NCBI RefSeq assembly: GCF_020520425.1
Contig: NC_079488.1
Coordinates: forward strand, 8,657,747 to 8,721,746
Direction of reading: 5' to 3'
DNA from: Spinacia oleracea
Taxonomy: Eukaryota; Streptophyta; Magnoliopsida; Caryophyllales; Amaranthaceae
Length of the DNA: 64,000 bases
Part shown: positions 1-11,340 of the stretch, one piece after another
Layout: the number at the start of each line of letters is the position of its first letter
How positions within the stretch are numbered: position 1 is the first letter of the stretch
Position numbers and translations under genes: made by a program
Notes under the pieces: generated by a model
Database searches by the model: none
What the model saw: only the letters and a program-made list of their open reading frames with translations
What the model was told of the DNA's origin: nothing

Positions 1-93
1 AGCCACAAATCACTGAAGATAATCATATAGACTCAAAACTCTCAGAGTTACTCACCTCGTCTAAGGTCCCAAACTGATTCCACTCAAATCATA

Positions 94-388
94 CTCCCTC
101 CGTCCCAAAATATAGTGTATGTTTTCTATTTTGGGTGTCCCAAAATGTTGTGTCTGTTTTCTATATTGGGTGTCCCAAAATGTGGTCTAATATTTAATGT
201 TTGTACATAGAAAATAGTGTGGTCCTATTATTAATGTTTCTGTCGTGAAAATGTGATCCCATAATTTATTATTTTTTGTCTTTTTGTTTAAGAAATAAAA
301 TAAATTGTGTAATTCTCTACTAAAGTACAATAACATTAATAGTTTATCATGTTGGTCAAACAGGCACTATATTATGGGATAGAGGGAG
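94..388. mobile_element. Stowaway-like MITE
   Basis: The left end reads CTCCCTCCGTCCCAAAATAT and the right end is its imperfect inverted copy (ATATTATGGGATAGAGGGAG). This is the terminus typical of plant Tc1/mariner-derived Stowaway MITEs. A TA dinucleotide precedes the left end; the right TA is not clean, so the right boundary is good to a few bases. The interior is AT-rich, non-coding and carries a short internal tandem repeat built on TTTTCTATTTTGGGTGTCCC. It has no coding capacity. Confidence 0.65.
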
Positions 389-391
389 AGT

Positions 392-1243
392 TAGCTATTA
401 ATTTCACAAACAAAAATTATTCAAGGAAAAGTATGTAACTGATAACGTCTAACACTCTAGCCATCATGACACTGCGAGTAACCAAGTACATGACAACATT
501 GTCTCATTCAAATAAGTTGTCTAGTACAAAAAAAATAGATCAAAGGTTTAGAAGAACCAGTCAAGCTCTCATCTTACAAGGTTACACCAGTAGGTATTTT
601 CAATTATATAACCCAGATTAGCTCTTTACGGGGCATCTTTTCTTCACTCTCTCTAAACGATATGATTCACCTCAAATAATCTGTTAGAAACATGCATGAA
701 CACCAAAGTTTCAAATGCTAATGGAAGCTATAATTTAGCTTAAATATCCTATAATTAACATATACTAATCACTAAAAAAAAAATATCTAAAAATCACAAA
801 AAAGTCCCACAAAAAAATTGAATCAATGTAACAAATAAATTGATCCAAATAAAAATCCCTCAAATAAATTTGCACCAAAGATCCAAAATTCAGATAAAAA
901 TAAATTGATGAAATTTCTATGGTAGAAGGATTTACCTGGAAACTCTATGTTGAATAATTATTTAAAATTTTGACCTTGTCGAAACCCTAGATTACACCTC
1001 GTAATAAATTCACCATATTTTGCTGATCCTTGGAGAAATTACTAGTTTCAGATGATGCGAAACACATACGGAAAGTTGTGGGTTAATTGTTGCTGATTAT
1101 CTCAACCATTTCTTGTGAGGGAAGAAAGAAGAAGGAATTGATAGTATCAACTCTGAAGCAGCCCAATAGTCTAACTCAAACAAATGAAACGTGGATGGAA
1201 ATCTGGCAGGTGTAAAGGGTCATGCAAATAATAATTATAATAA
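392..1243. other. Intergenic stretch, no gene recognised
   Basis: AT-rich DNA without a convincing reading frame. Positions about 905-1190 look on the minus strand like a leader followed by a 5' splice site (CCAG then GTAAATCC, reading leftwards). A minus-strand gene extending to the left of the window is therefore conceivable, but no coding sequence is visible. Confidence 0.3.
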
Positions 1244-1805
1244 CTAGTGTGTAGCTCGGGCGATACTCCGATTTCTACTTTCAATAATATAATTTGATTG
1301 TAGCATGCATGAATAATTGTTACTTTGAACTATTTTCCATACTTAAAATTTTTTTGGTGTCAAATTAAAATGTTTTTCCCATTAACATATAGTGAAAGTA
1401 TAAAATAATTGTAAAAGTTAGTACATAATACTTCATAATAAACATTCATTATTTCAAGTTATATATTTACGTGTAGTCAAAATCATAACAAATAGTTGGC
1501 TAAGATGCTAAGACTTCTACCTTACATCTGGTTGGTCTCATGTTCGAGACTTATTATGCGAAATTTTTGTACGCGTATTTCTTTCAAAGTTGATGACATG
1601 TCATGCTTCGTGTGAGAGAGGGTTCCACGTAGCACGTATACTTTGTTATAAACGTCTTTTAATATATAGTACAGATAACTGTAATAACAATATACGAAGG
1701 ATTGTTTTAACTTGTAATGTAATAACAAAGCATGAATAGGGGCATATTTGGAAAGAAAATTACGCAAATGCAATATCTCCGCAGGGCTTTTTTATATAGA
1801 GAAGA
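1244..1805 (-). mobile_element. Non-autonomous Helitron (562 bp)
   Basis: Read on the minus strand, the element starts TCTTCTCTATATAAAAAAGC and ends GCTACACACTAG, preceded by an imperfect GC-rich hairpin (TCGG...CCGA). These are the 5' TC and 3' hairpin-CTAG hallmarks of plant Helitrons. It sits exactly between A (1806) and T (1243) on that strand, the AT target Helitrons prefer. No Rep/helicase coding sequence is present, so it would depend on an autonomous partner. The 83-residue open frame inside it has no recognisable domain and is probably chance. Confidence 0.65.
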
Positions 1806-2494
1806 TATACTCCTTTTTATCAATCCCACTTGCATGGACCCGGTCCACGCTATAATTAGCATGGACCAGGGTATTTTCGTAAATTAGCAGTGGTGGAGCA
1901 TGGATCAGAAATATTTTACCTAAAGAGTAACTATATGTTCTGTAACGTAACTATGTATTCATAATAGTAACTATGAAAAAATAATAATATAGTCATTTCG
2001 ATAAGAATAACTATTCTATCCAAAGAGTAACTATATCATATAAAAAGTAATTTTAACTGTAGAACAGTTACTACGAAGTATATTATAAAATAAACAATAT
2101 AATATAAAAAATTAGAAACTATATGTTCTGTAAAGTAACTATATCTTCATAATTGTAACTATGAAAAAAAATATAGCCATTTCGATAAGAATAACTATTC
2201 AATCCAAAGAGTAACTATATCATATAAAAAAATAACTATAGAACAATTACTATATTATAAGATAAACAATACGATATTGATGCTTTAGAGGTAATATAGT
2301 AACTTTTTTCTATTATATAGTTACTATTATATATCGTATAGTTACTAAATAAAAAAGAGGAATTATAACTCTTGGACAATAATTAAGAAAAACATTAACT
2401 ACATAGTTGGTTGTTTTAAGCTATGACATTCTAATTATTTGCATCTATTAAATAAATCACATTAAACTCAAATGATTTTTGAACTAAAAAATAT

Positions 2495-2660
2495 ATTAAT
2501 CGCCACTTTCACACACATCCTTCCTTCCTCTACCACGTCCTTGGTTTTCATTGTTGTCGGGATTTTCTTCTTCTTTTTCTCCTACTTTTGTTTTCCTTGT
2601 AGAAGTTATTCTTTGCACGACTTCAATTATGGATGCATCATCTTTGTATTTCTGAATCAA
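2495..2660 (-). pseudogene. C-terminal tail remnant inside the AT-rich element
   Basis: An open minus-strand frame runs from about 2660 down to a TAA at 2495-2497 without a start codon. It encodes about 54 residues: a charged helix-like segment, an acidic stretch (GEKEEENPDNNENQ) and an AT-hook-like GRGRGRK, then the stop. A possible splice acceptor (TTGATTCAG) lies just upstream. This composition resembles the tail of a nuclear DNA-binding or transposase protein, but the family is not recognised. Its place near one end of the element suggests the 3' end of the parental gene. Confidence 0.4.
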
Positions 2661-3689
2661 TAGCATATAAACTAAGTTAATAATTTAACATTTAAATATG
2701 AAAAAGTAACATAGTAACTATTTTGAACATATAGTTTATATTATACATCATATAGTAACTCTTAGATTTAATGATGGTAAGATACTCGCAAAACTGCAGA
2801 TATAGTTATTGTTATAGTCATATAGTTACTGTCATAATAATATAGTCACTCTTATTATTAATAACACAGAGAACAAAAAATTATGAATATAAAAAGAACA
2901 TAATGATAACAAATCATGATAAAATAAACATAGTACCTATTTCAAATATATAGTAACTATATAAACCATATAGTATCTATATAAAACATATAGTGACTAT
3001 TATTATAATATAGTAACTATTGTACACATATAGTAACCATTATAATCATATAGTCACTATCTAAGAATCGGACAAAAACATACTCTAAATAACATAGTAC
3101 ATAATGTAATCGTATAGTAACTATTATTTATCAAAAAGTCACTATAAACTGTTCATAACATAATAACTATCTTAAACACATAGTTACTGTTTTAAACTTA
3201 TAATAACTTTCTAAAAAATATAGTGATTATTTTAAACACATAGTTACTGTTTTAAAGTAATAGTAACTTTTAAAAAATATAGTTACTCTAAAAACTACTA
3301 CTAACATAAACACAATGAACATTCCAGTGATATTAAAACACTATTTCGCAACATAAATTAAAGGTGACTATATCATTTATATACTAACTATGTGAAACAC
3401 TAACCCTTATTTCAACAAAACAACAAACATTTCAAATCACTCAACAAAATAATAACTATTGTACACATATAGTAACCATTAAAATAATATAGTAACTATT
3501 GTATACATATAGTAACCATTAAAATTACATAGTACCTCTTTAAACCATATAGTTATTGTATTACTCATATAGTTACTATTTAAAATCGTGAAGTCACTGA
3601 TCAAATTCGCGAAGTGAAAGTGATATTTCGGTAAAACACAAACATTAATTTCTTCAAAACAACAAATATTTTCAATTTTAAATAAAAAT

Positions 3690-3842
3690 AGACTTAAAAT
3701 TCTTTAAAAAACAACAAACCGAGATGTGATCTCTAAAAATTCTTGCGAAGATTTGTAGGCGAGCGCAAATTCTTCGATTCGATTTCGGCAACGACGAACC
3801 TCCTTCTTGATCTACTACTTCCTCCAATTTTTCCTCATCTAA
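3690..3842 (-). pseudogene. Possible N-terminal remnant inside the AT-rich element
   Basis: A minus-strand open stretch begins near 3842 and encodes about 50 residues: first acidic (LDEEKLEEVVDQEGG), then basic (SNRRICARLQIFARIF). Upstream of it (3850-3990) lies a CT-rich, leader-like sequence. Together with the tail at 2495-2660 this may mark the two ends of one deleted gene on the same strand. There is no in-frame ATG and no family is recognised, so the call is weak. Confidence 0.25.
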
Positions 3843-4500
3843 TAGATAAAATTATAAAAATTATAAGATAATTACGAAGAAAATCGAACAAAACCTAGAA
3901 ATTTGGGCTAAATTTTGAAAAGCATAGAGAGAAAATGAAGAGAGAGAAAATGAAAGAGAATGAACAGAATGTAGATCTGAAATTTTGAAAAATAAAAAAG
4001 TTTAAAACGTATATAAAGTGGGTTAGACACAAATCGCATTGAAACTCTACAAAACACATAGTAACTCTTTAAAACACATAGTTACTGTTATACGTATATA
4101 GTTACTATTTAAAATCACAAAATAACTGTCACGTGACAGTTACATATGTTGCCCATACAAATTACTCCGTTGCCCTGGTCCACGCTAAGTTAACTTGGAC
4201 CAGGTTTATATTAGTGTAAATACCTTTTTATTGGGTGAAAATTAATTATTATATAATTCATATTATAATTATGATGGTAGGAATTATCGGGGATGAGGAA
4301 AAGGAATACAATTATGCATAAATTGGAGGGTGTTGTTAGATAGAGATTAATAAGAAAGAAGCAAAAGTTTATATCTGATATGCATAAACACGGTACAATT
4401 TTTTTCAATATTGCAAATGATATTGCTTGTGGCCTTGTGTATATTACAAATGTATAGCAAGGTATTATAAAATCGTATTTCCTACTATTCATGGTTAGTA

Positions 4501-4828
4501 CTCCTTCCGTCCCGGAATACTTGACCTGTTTTCCTTATCGGGCCGTCCCTTAATACTTGACATGTTTCTAAAAATGAAAATATTCTAACAATATTATATT
4601 ATTTCTCACTCCACCCCTATTAACCCACCTACCTCCTACTCCATACAAAAAATAATTAAAAATTCAACCCCTACTCTCCCCCAACCCCACCCCTTTACAC
4701 ATTTCCCACTAACTACATTAAAATAATACCCCACTATCAACTACTACCTATTAAATTAAATAAGTCAATTCAAGTCCCTTAAACTCTGTGCCGGTCAAAC
4801 CGGGTCGAGTATTCCGGGACGGAGGGAG
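4501..4828. mobile_element. Stowaway-like MITE (328 bp)
   Basis: The left end CTCCTTCCGTCCCGGAATAC is matched by the inverted right end GTATTCCGGGACGGAGGGAG (one or two mismatches). TA lies on both sides (4499-4500 and 4829-4830), the target duplication of Tc1/mariner-type elements. The interior is AT-rich, CA-rich and non-coding. Confidence 0.8.
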
Positions 4829-4830
4829 TA

Positions 4831-5838
4831 GTAGCTTATCATACACTTGAGTTTGGAAGTGAGAGAGGCTCTGCCTTCTCTCTAGAAAACCCTAGCCAAA
4901 TGCTCAACCCTAGCCGCCACTCATAGAAAATTTCACAGCCATTGGAAATCTCATGTCATTATCTTATACAATTCAATATGCATCCCCTGCATTCCCATCA
5001 TAATGTAGCCCCTTTATTTCTCAGTTTTTTTTGTGATTTGAGTTGCTAAGCACCATAGCCATGGGAGTAACTAGTAAGTCATTTTTTCGGTGGATAATCT
5101 CGTTAATTTGCCTCAGTCGGCCTCCCTCTGAGTTTTTCACCGTTTTACTCATCTCTATCCAGTTTCTTTTCCAAATCCGAGTCAACTCAGTCAACGACCG
5201 GATTTCGTCAAGCCACCGAAATTTCCTTGATGGAAATATCTCAGAGCGATGTTCCTTTCATTCGGCATCTTAGACGAACAAAAGGGCTCCAGATCTAGAA
5301 CTTACATTAGATCTGAAGCTCGTCAAGTTCTTCCATTATCTCTCCCTGATGCGGGTCAACAAATGTTTTGCTGAATTTGTTTCCTCCGTCGTTCTCATAG
5401 ATGGATTTTCAGATCCACTTTTTTCTTTTGATTTCTTTGTAATTCTTGTATATATTTGCTTTTAGTTTACTTTTTTATTGTTTGTTTTTCTTAGTTTAGT
5501 TTCTTAGTTTGTTGTGCAGATTGATTATAGTTTAGATTTTAGCATTTTTTTCTGGAGTATAGTGTAGGTGTAGTGTCTGGGCTTCGGGTTTGTATTCTTC
5601 CGGAGGATGGAGCGTTATCATATATCGTTCGGATAATCGTCTATCTTTGAAGTCTATTCACCAAGTTTTCTTGGAACTGGGGCTGGAGTAGTATGAGGTT
5701 AGAACGTAGTTTCAATGTACGGTCTGTTCTACAAGAAGTATTTTATTAGCTCGAAGTCATTGTAATTCACCCATTCGAAAGGATGGTGTCAGGTAGTCCG
5801 CCTGGATTTTCTTTCCTTGTTCTTTGGTTTACTTTTAG
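4831..5838. other. Intergenic stretch, no gene recognised
   Basis: A 76-residue frame at 5043-5273 begins with a hydrophobic stretch and then a serine-rich tail, but it resembles no family known to me. There are no obvious promoter or splice signals. The rest is T-rich and unassigned. Confidence 0.3.
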
Positions 5839-6190
5839 GAAAATTTGGTAATATTAATCCAACCTTTGGCCGGTTTTCTTTTATTAATCTCACCTACGAC
5901 ATATTTTTTAATAATTCCACCTTTACTACCCAACGACTTTTATTGGGCTTAAGTGACCGATAACCGGTGAAAAAATCATCGAGATGGTGATGAATTGATG
6001 ATGATGACTGAATATATCGAGAGAGAGTACTTCCACGTAGGGACATATTATCGCCTACAATAGGTTTATGACGTGTTGGGCCCAATAAAAGTCGTTGGGT
6101 GGTAAAGGTGGGATTATTAAAAAATATGTCGTAGGTGGGCTTAATAAAAGAAAATCGGCCAAAGGTTGGATTAATATTACCAAATTTTCC
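5839..6190. mobile_element. Foldback MITE with 9-bp target duplication (Mutator type)
   Basis: The ends GGAAAATTTGGTAATATTAA and TTAATATTACCAAATTTTCC are perfect inverted repeats. The arms continue as near-perfect inverted copies for about 100 bp (ATATGTCGTAGGTGGG and its complement). The element is bounded by TTACTTTTA at 5830-5838 and at 6191-6199. A 9-bp target duplication with long terminal inverted repeats is the signature of Mutator-like elements. It has no transposase; the small open frame across its centre is a by-product of the inverted repeat. Confidence 0.8.
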
Positions 6191-6199
6191 TTACTTTTA

Positions 6200-6999
6200 A
6201 TCTAGTATTAAATCTAGTCATGTCACTCATGTCTAAAGTTGAGATTAATGAAAGAATTACTCCGCAATTGATAGATCCATTTTCGGGAACATGACTACTA
6301 AGTTTCCATAATTATTTTAATTATTTTAAGTTTGGTTGGAATCTGAAATGTTCGAGTTGTAAAGAAATGGACATAAATACGTTTGACAAATGTTTAAAAA
6401 AGGACAATCTTATGATTATAAGCATACTTAATTAGTGGTTACACGTTTCTTTTACGAGCTAATTAATGCTTATAAAAGCAACTATTTATATTATATTTTA
6501 GAATTATTCTTACATGAAATGGAACTGGTCTGCTCCATAATAACAATAATACCATGAACAAGCGGTGAGTGAATCATCTCCTCACCATCAAAATCCAAAA
6601 CCAAAGCAACATCATCTGGGTTTGAATTTTTTTGCGCAATATTGGTAATGAAATCAATGAAGAATCACCCCCTGCAGAATCTGGAGCAACAATAGTAAGA
6701 TTTGCCTTCTTCTTCTTCGCCTTCAATGGAGGCCAACGTACATTATTTAAGTGAAGTCCTTAACGTGCGCTCAAGCTAGAGAGAGGAGAGAGAGAGAAGC
6801 CTTAGTAGGTTGGTTTATACTTTTATGTTGTTATGGATCAATGATGATATAAATGTAAAATTTATATGCCGAAAATCCCAAACCTTTAAAATGCATGAAC
6901 TCAAAACACTATGCTTAACAATAGTGTATTGAGTCACATTTAGGTGAAATTCACTATTCATAAGGAAAGTTTTTATTTTCCTTCCCTTTAAAAGCTCTA
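6200..6999. other. Intergenic stretch, no gene recognised
   Basis: AT-rich sequence without a supported gene. The 5' end of the Helitron that ends at 13496 may lie here or just downstream, but I could not identify a convincing A-TC start. Confidence 0.3.
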
Positions 7000-9704
7000 T
7001 CAGCCTTGCTCAATCAACCAAGGTTCGATTCTTGGTCCTTGCATATTTCCAAAATATTTTGCTATCCCTTTTCTCCTTTCCTTTCTTTCTTCTGATCCAC
7101 CTCCTGGATCGTTTTCAATTTCTAACCTAAGCTCCTCTCTCCTCTCACCTCCGCCCCCTCTCCTCAAATCAAACTCCACAACGAGCCACCAAATTCCGAT
7201 CTTCCCACCACCATTCATGTGCCGTTCGTCACAGACTCAACCAGGTGGTGGCGGTGCTGCGTTCGAGCTGAATCGTTTCTTCGACGGCGGATTTTTTTTC
7301 CTGTTGGAACACCAAGACGCAACTCAATTTCAGTTGGAGTTGAAGCTTTGATTTTTTGGGTAATTTGTTCTTGTTCTTTTATAATAATCATCTGGATGTA
7401 TTTGGTTTAATTTTTCGCGGATTTGTTGATTTGTTCAATTTTTTTTCCAATTGTTAATATGATTATCGTTCTTCGTTTATGATTTTACTGGACTTGCGTT
7501 TTTTTTTTTTTTGTTTCATTAAATTTTTGCTGATGATTTCTATCTATTTTTAATGGGATTTTGATTTCAGTTGGAGTTGAAGCTTTGGTAATTCTACAGG
7601 AACTCAAATGGCCATTTGTATCAGTGTTTAGAGTTTGTCTTGCCTTTAAGAAGGATTAGGGGAAGACGACGTTGACTGAACGAGTTCTGTTTTACACTGG
7701 ACGAATTACCATTCAGTGATGCTACTTACTGCAGCTGGAAGGGGTATCAGGTATTCATGAATTGTTCAATCCCAATTATGTTTTTTTTTTTTCATTTTTT
7801 GCTTTCAGACTTTCAGTTGAGATTAATTAAGTATTTTGGTAGACTTGCGATATAGTTTGCTGTTGCAATTTGATTTGATTTGTTTGGGAAAGTCTATTTG
7901 ATTTGTTAATGAAATGTCATTTCTGATCGAAGAACTGCCGTGAAACCTTTAGTTGTTTGTTGAAGTGGGTTAAGTTTGTCATCATTAATTTCTGGAACTA
8001 CGAGCTTACCGAAATAGGAGCATTGGAATGAGCCTCCCGAATTGCGGGTTATCTCATTCCCAACTTTGAATGTAGGCAAAGGCAACCTTCAAATAAATGA
8101 AAAAGCAAAAAATGTGAACTTTTGTGCTCTTGTTTTTATAGTGGGTTAAAATTTGGCCATTTCATGGGTTTAAATAGCTGATTCCATCGGGTTACAATTG
8201 GGAACATTTCACTAAATTTCTATTTTTTTGGACTTGGGCCAATGCCTTTGAAATGGGATTCTTGCTAATTTAGTAATTTTTGATCCCAAAATCTGCAATT
8301 TAGGTTGAAATGTTGAATAATCTTTAATTTGTACATTTTAATTAGATTGATTTTTAGTTAGGGTTAGCAGTTTAACATAGTACATGTTAGCTATTTAGCC
8401 TTATTCTATATCATTTAGAAGCAAAATTTATATGGATCAAATTGTTTTTGAAGCTCTCTCTGTTAAGCTTAGCTACCCTAAAAGCCTAAATGCCTATTTT
8501 TCAAACACATACTACCACCACCATCACCTCAACTCAGTATAGATTCTGCCATAAGCTACGTAAATTGAATCTACCAGTATAATTGAAGACATCTTTAAGC
8601 AATTAAGCATGCCAAGTTGCCAACTGCCAATAAAAAAAAGTCTACAGAATCACCAGAGTTGATGGAAGTACCTTTCTTACTACTAATTTGAATCAAAATT
8701 TTCAAATGCATGTTTAAGTTTCAGAGTTTTCGAAACTTGCCTTAGCAATATACTAATTGCCTACAAGTACATAAACAAAAGCCTGCCAAGAATTGTCTTC
8801 CTGCTGTCCAGGTGAATTTACCCAAATTTCTGTATAGACCTGGCAACGAAATTTAGGAAATTCAATCGACTTGTATTTGTAGTGTGAGCTGTGAGCACAA
8901 GAAACCTCACCGTGGATATGTAGCACCGACCATCTCCTTTGAGTTTTAAGGCTATTGAGTCGTATGAATCCAAATCAGTGAAGCCGTTAAACTGGAATGA
9001 AAAAATGTACAAATGAGATTAGATATCATGTCATTGGATGTTCTTTAGATTATCTCATAAAAAGGTGATCAGCCCATCATTTTTTTCTCTTTTAAACTTC
9101 ACTATATAAGTCATATTGTACAGGGCATGACAGACTCTGCAATGAGTCATATTGTACAGGGCATGACAGATTCTGTAATGAGTCCATTAAACATGTGTAC
9201 ACAAGTTCTATAGTTTTTCTGTCACTGACTTTCAGTTGAGCCTTAACCAAAGCTTCCGAGTGCTCAAAAGCAAACCAAAGGAAAAGCTATGGATTCATAT
9301 ATCAGTTATATCTGATATGGGGGGAAGATGGAGTCTTGCTACTGTTTACTTGGTTGGACACTCTTATGTAGAGGGTGCAGTCTGGTGAATAGCTGGGACT
9401 AGCATCAGCTTTGTAATTATTAGAGAAAACAACTTTAGTTAATCATGATGGTTATTCAGAGAAATGTTGTATTGTGTAGTTACAAACCTGAAGCCTACTA
9501 TAGTTAATCCTTAATCCGCCCAAAATATTTTCATGTACTTTAACTGCAGCTCTGCTGCTTTCCTCCATTTCTAAGTTCATATCTGTTTATTTTGGTGGAA
9601 GTGTATCACAGTGTTGAGTTTTTATCCTGATGCTTCAATCTTGCATGTTTTTCCCATTTTCGTTCAACTCGGTTTTCTTGGTTGAATCATGGTGGTTATT
9701 GCAG
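7000..9704 (+). other. Leader and 5'-UTR intron region ahead of the TAF9 exon
   Basis: A CT-rich, gene-start-like stretch (7060-7340) is followed by T-rich intron-like DNA that leads to a clear acceptor (GGTTATTGCAG) at 9704. The block TTTCAGTTGGAGTTGAAGCT occurs at about 7327 and again at about 7566; each copy has an AG before it and, in the second, a GT just after, so it could be a duplicated small leader exon. Positions 7005-7060 contain a GGTTCGATTC motif resembling a Pol III B box, without a tRNA fold. The TAF9 leader assignment is inferred from position only. Confidence 0.35.
9109..9180. repeat. 36-bp tandem duplication
   Basis: Two adjacent 36-bp units begin AGTCATATTGTACAGGGCAT at 9109 and 9145 and differ at only two positions. 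They lie in the intron-like region upstream of the TAF9 exon. No function is apparent. Confidence 0.9.
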
Positions 9705-9974
9705 GTTTGAAAAATTATGGCTGAAGGAGAGGAAGACATGCCCAGGGATGCAAAGATTGTGAAGTCATTATTAAAATCTATGGGTGTTGAGGAGCATGAG
9801 CCCCGCGTTGTGCACCAGTTTCTGGAGCTATGGTACAGATATGTCGTCGATGTCTTGACGGATGCACAAGGTTACTCAGAACATGCAGGCAAAGGCACAA
9901 TTGACTGTGATGATATTAAGCTTGCTATCCAATCAAAAGTGAATTTCAGATTCTCACAACCGCCACCTCGGGAG
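9705..9974 (+). pseudogene. TAF9: TFIID subunit TAF9, truncated after first coding exon
   Basis: The ATG at 9717 opens 86 codons up to a splice donor (GGGAG then GTACTT) at 9975. The protein begins [20 protein letters not shown] and continues with [15 protein letters not shown] and [15 protein letters not shown]: the histone-fold domain of TAF9, a TFIID subunit that pairs with TAF6 at core promoters in the nucleus. Plant TAF9 is about 180 residues and continues with an ELA...NKIPLPKS segment; no matching exon was found in the following 3.5 kb. The exon reads cleanly with conserved residues, so decay is recent or the second half was never included. A Helitron end downstream and unrelated gene pieces next to it favour transposon capture. 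A 100-residue read-through form is possible but would lack the C-terminal half. Confidence 0.8.
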
Positions 9975-10187
9975 GTACTTTTAGCTTTCCGTTTACCCCT
10001 TCTTTCTTTAAATAAATAAAACTATGTTACATGTACATTTTATTGGAATTGCTTTTGTTATGATCTCATTTTCCTATATAGGGAAATAAATGCCCCCTTT
10101 CTTTAAATTGCCTGACATCTTGATTCCCTACTTGTATGATTGATTAGTAATCAAAACTAACAAATAATGGCTGCAAAAAACTACTAG

Positions 10188-10378
10188 GATTGAACGATCC
10201 TGAAGAGAAGATGAGATTACTTCAGTTAGAGCAAGAGGAGGCTGCGAGAATGGAGAGGGAGCGGCTAAAGGTTAAGGAGCGAGAAAGGTAGTTTCTGCAA
10301 GCGTTGGAGATGGAGAAGAAGAGGAAGAACAACGCAAATTCGAAGAAGAAGAATCTTAGAGAAGGCTGGTTAGTATTC
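10188..10378 (+). pseudogene. Coiled-coil protein fragment of unknown family
   Basis: After an acceptor-like CTACTAG an open stretch reads LNDPEEKMRLLQLEQEEAAR, then further E/R/K-rich heptads, one in-frame TAG, and a lysine-rich end. The composition predicts a long charged coiled coil. I do not recognise the parent gene. It does not continue TAF9 and does not belong to the H+-ATPase that follows, so it looks like an independently acquired exon. The stop codon makes it non-functional as it stands. Confidence 0.45.
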
Positions 10379-10801
10379 TTTGCAGTTTTGTTATATTAAG
10401 TTGTTGATTTAGTTGCTCTTGAATTTGAGATTGAGTAGAGAGTAATATTGAATAAAAGTGACTGAATTTTCTGGTATCATCGTATTTTAATGAGATCTCG
10501 GCTTTGATCTTTTGCTTGTACTTGAGAGACGATTAATAAATGTTTTGATTGCCATATTAATTGGAGAAAATATTAAGGTGTTAGCTGGATGTGTTCAATA
10601 TACAAATGATAGGGTGACGAAAAATGTTTTATATGTTAACATTTCAAGTGTGTTAAAAGAGCAGGAAAGTTGTCATTGATTTAGGTGGTAATGTTGGTCT
10701 TACTTGTGTAATTTTAAGGAGGTTAATGAACTGATCTAATAATATGTAATTTTAATTTGCCTTGCTTCTTCTTGATTTGCTGATATCATTTATTTGTACA
10801 G

Positions 10802-11340
10802 GCTAGGGTTGATTCTCAAGAGATTCACTTTCTACCTTTCAACCCCACCGACAAAAGAACATCATGATAAGGATGGTAAAATGCATAAGGTCAGCAAAGG
10901 TGCTCCAGAACAGGTATATTATCGAAGTCTTACTTACATGTCTTTAATGCATTTTTTGTGTGAAACATCATAAAGAGTGTCTTTTATTACTTCACAGATA
11001 TTGATTTTGTCTCACAAGTCACAATAAGTCAGACATAGAACGAAGAGTTATTATTTTATTGACAAGTTTACTGAACAAGGCTTGCGTTACTTGCTGTTGC
11101 ATATCAGGTTATTTTCTATCCATAGAGAAAGTAACATGTTGTAAATAGGAGACCTATATTACATTAAAAATGGTTGACTACTATAATAATCTATACACGT
11201 AATTTCTGGAAGCTCTAGAGTGGAGGAAAGAAATTCTTGGAGGTCCATGGCAATTCATAGGCCTCGTGCCTCTCTTTAGTGCAGATACTTTTAAGAGGGA
11301 TTTAAATCACGGAGTAAGTGTGACAATTACAAACGAAGTC
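10802..11340 (+). pseudogene. Plasma-membrane H+-ATPase fragment (three broken exons)
   Basis: Three exon-like blocks with intron borders match the nucleotide-binding domain of plant P-type proton pumps (AHA/PMA family), in order. Block 10802-10914 reads IHFLPFNPTDKRT, then, after a small deletion that shifts the frame, DGKMHKVSKGAPEQ (the KGAPE ATP-binding motif). Block 10998-11107 reads SDIERRV and IDKFTEQGLRYL in two frames. Block 11209-11340 reads GGPWQFIGLVPLF and, with the usual DPPRHD missing, ADTFKRDLNHGVSV. GT/AG borders and introns are retained, so it came from genomic DNA, not from a processed transcript. The intact pump is about 950 residues; only about 100 are represented. It cannot encode a working pump. 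Confidence 0.8.

Larger units (their letters stand above)
1838..4205. mobile_element. AT-rich 2.4-kb DNA element with hairpin termini
   Basis: The termini are inverted repeats of about 34 bp: the left begins ACCCGGTCCACGCTATAATT, and the right, reversed, begins ACCTGGTCCAAGTTAACTTA. Both end in GGACCAGGG. The left terminus is nearly a palindrome in itself (GGTCCACGCTA / TAGCATGGACC). The interior is extremely AT-rich and packed with variants of ATAGTAACTAT and its complement, mainly at 1920-2360, 2700-3600 and 4045-4110. Two small protein-coding remnants on the minus strand suggest a deletion derivative of a larger transposon. No clean target duplication was found, so the superfamily is undecided; Mutator-like is a guess. 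Confidence 0.55.

Noticed and set aside
1522-1773. 83-codon frame on the minus strand
   Set aside because: It is inside the 562-bp Helitron, AT-rich, and has no domain.
1900-3600. CRISPR-like or satellite array in the TAGTAACTAT region
   Set aside because: Motifs are short, irregularly spaced and on both strands; there is no constant repeat-spacer pattern, and CRISPR is not expected in plant DNA.
7005-7060. Possible tRNA or SINE head (GGTTCGATTC B-box-like motif)
   Set aside because: No A box at proper distance and no cloverleaf could be drawn. Similar motifs occur in plant Helitrons.
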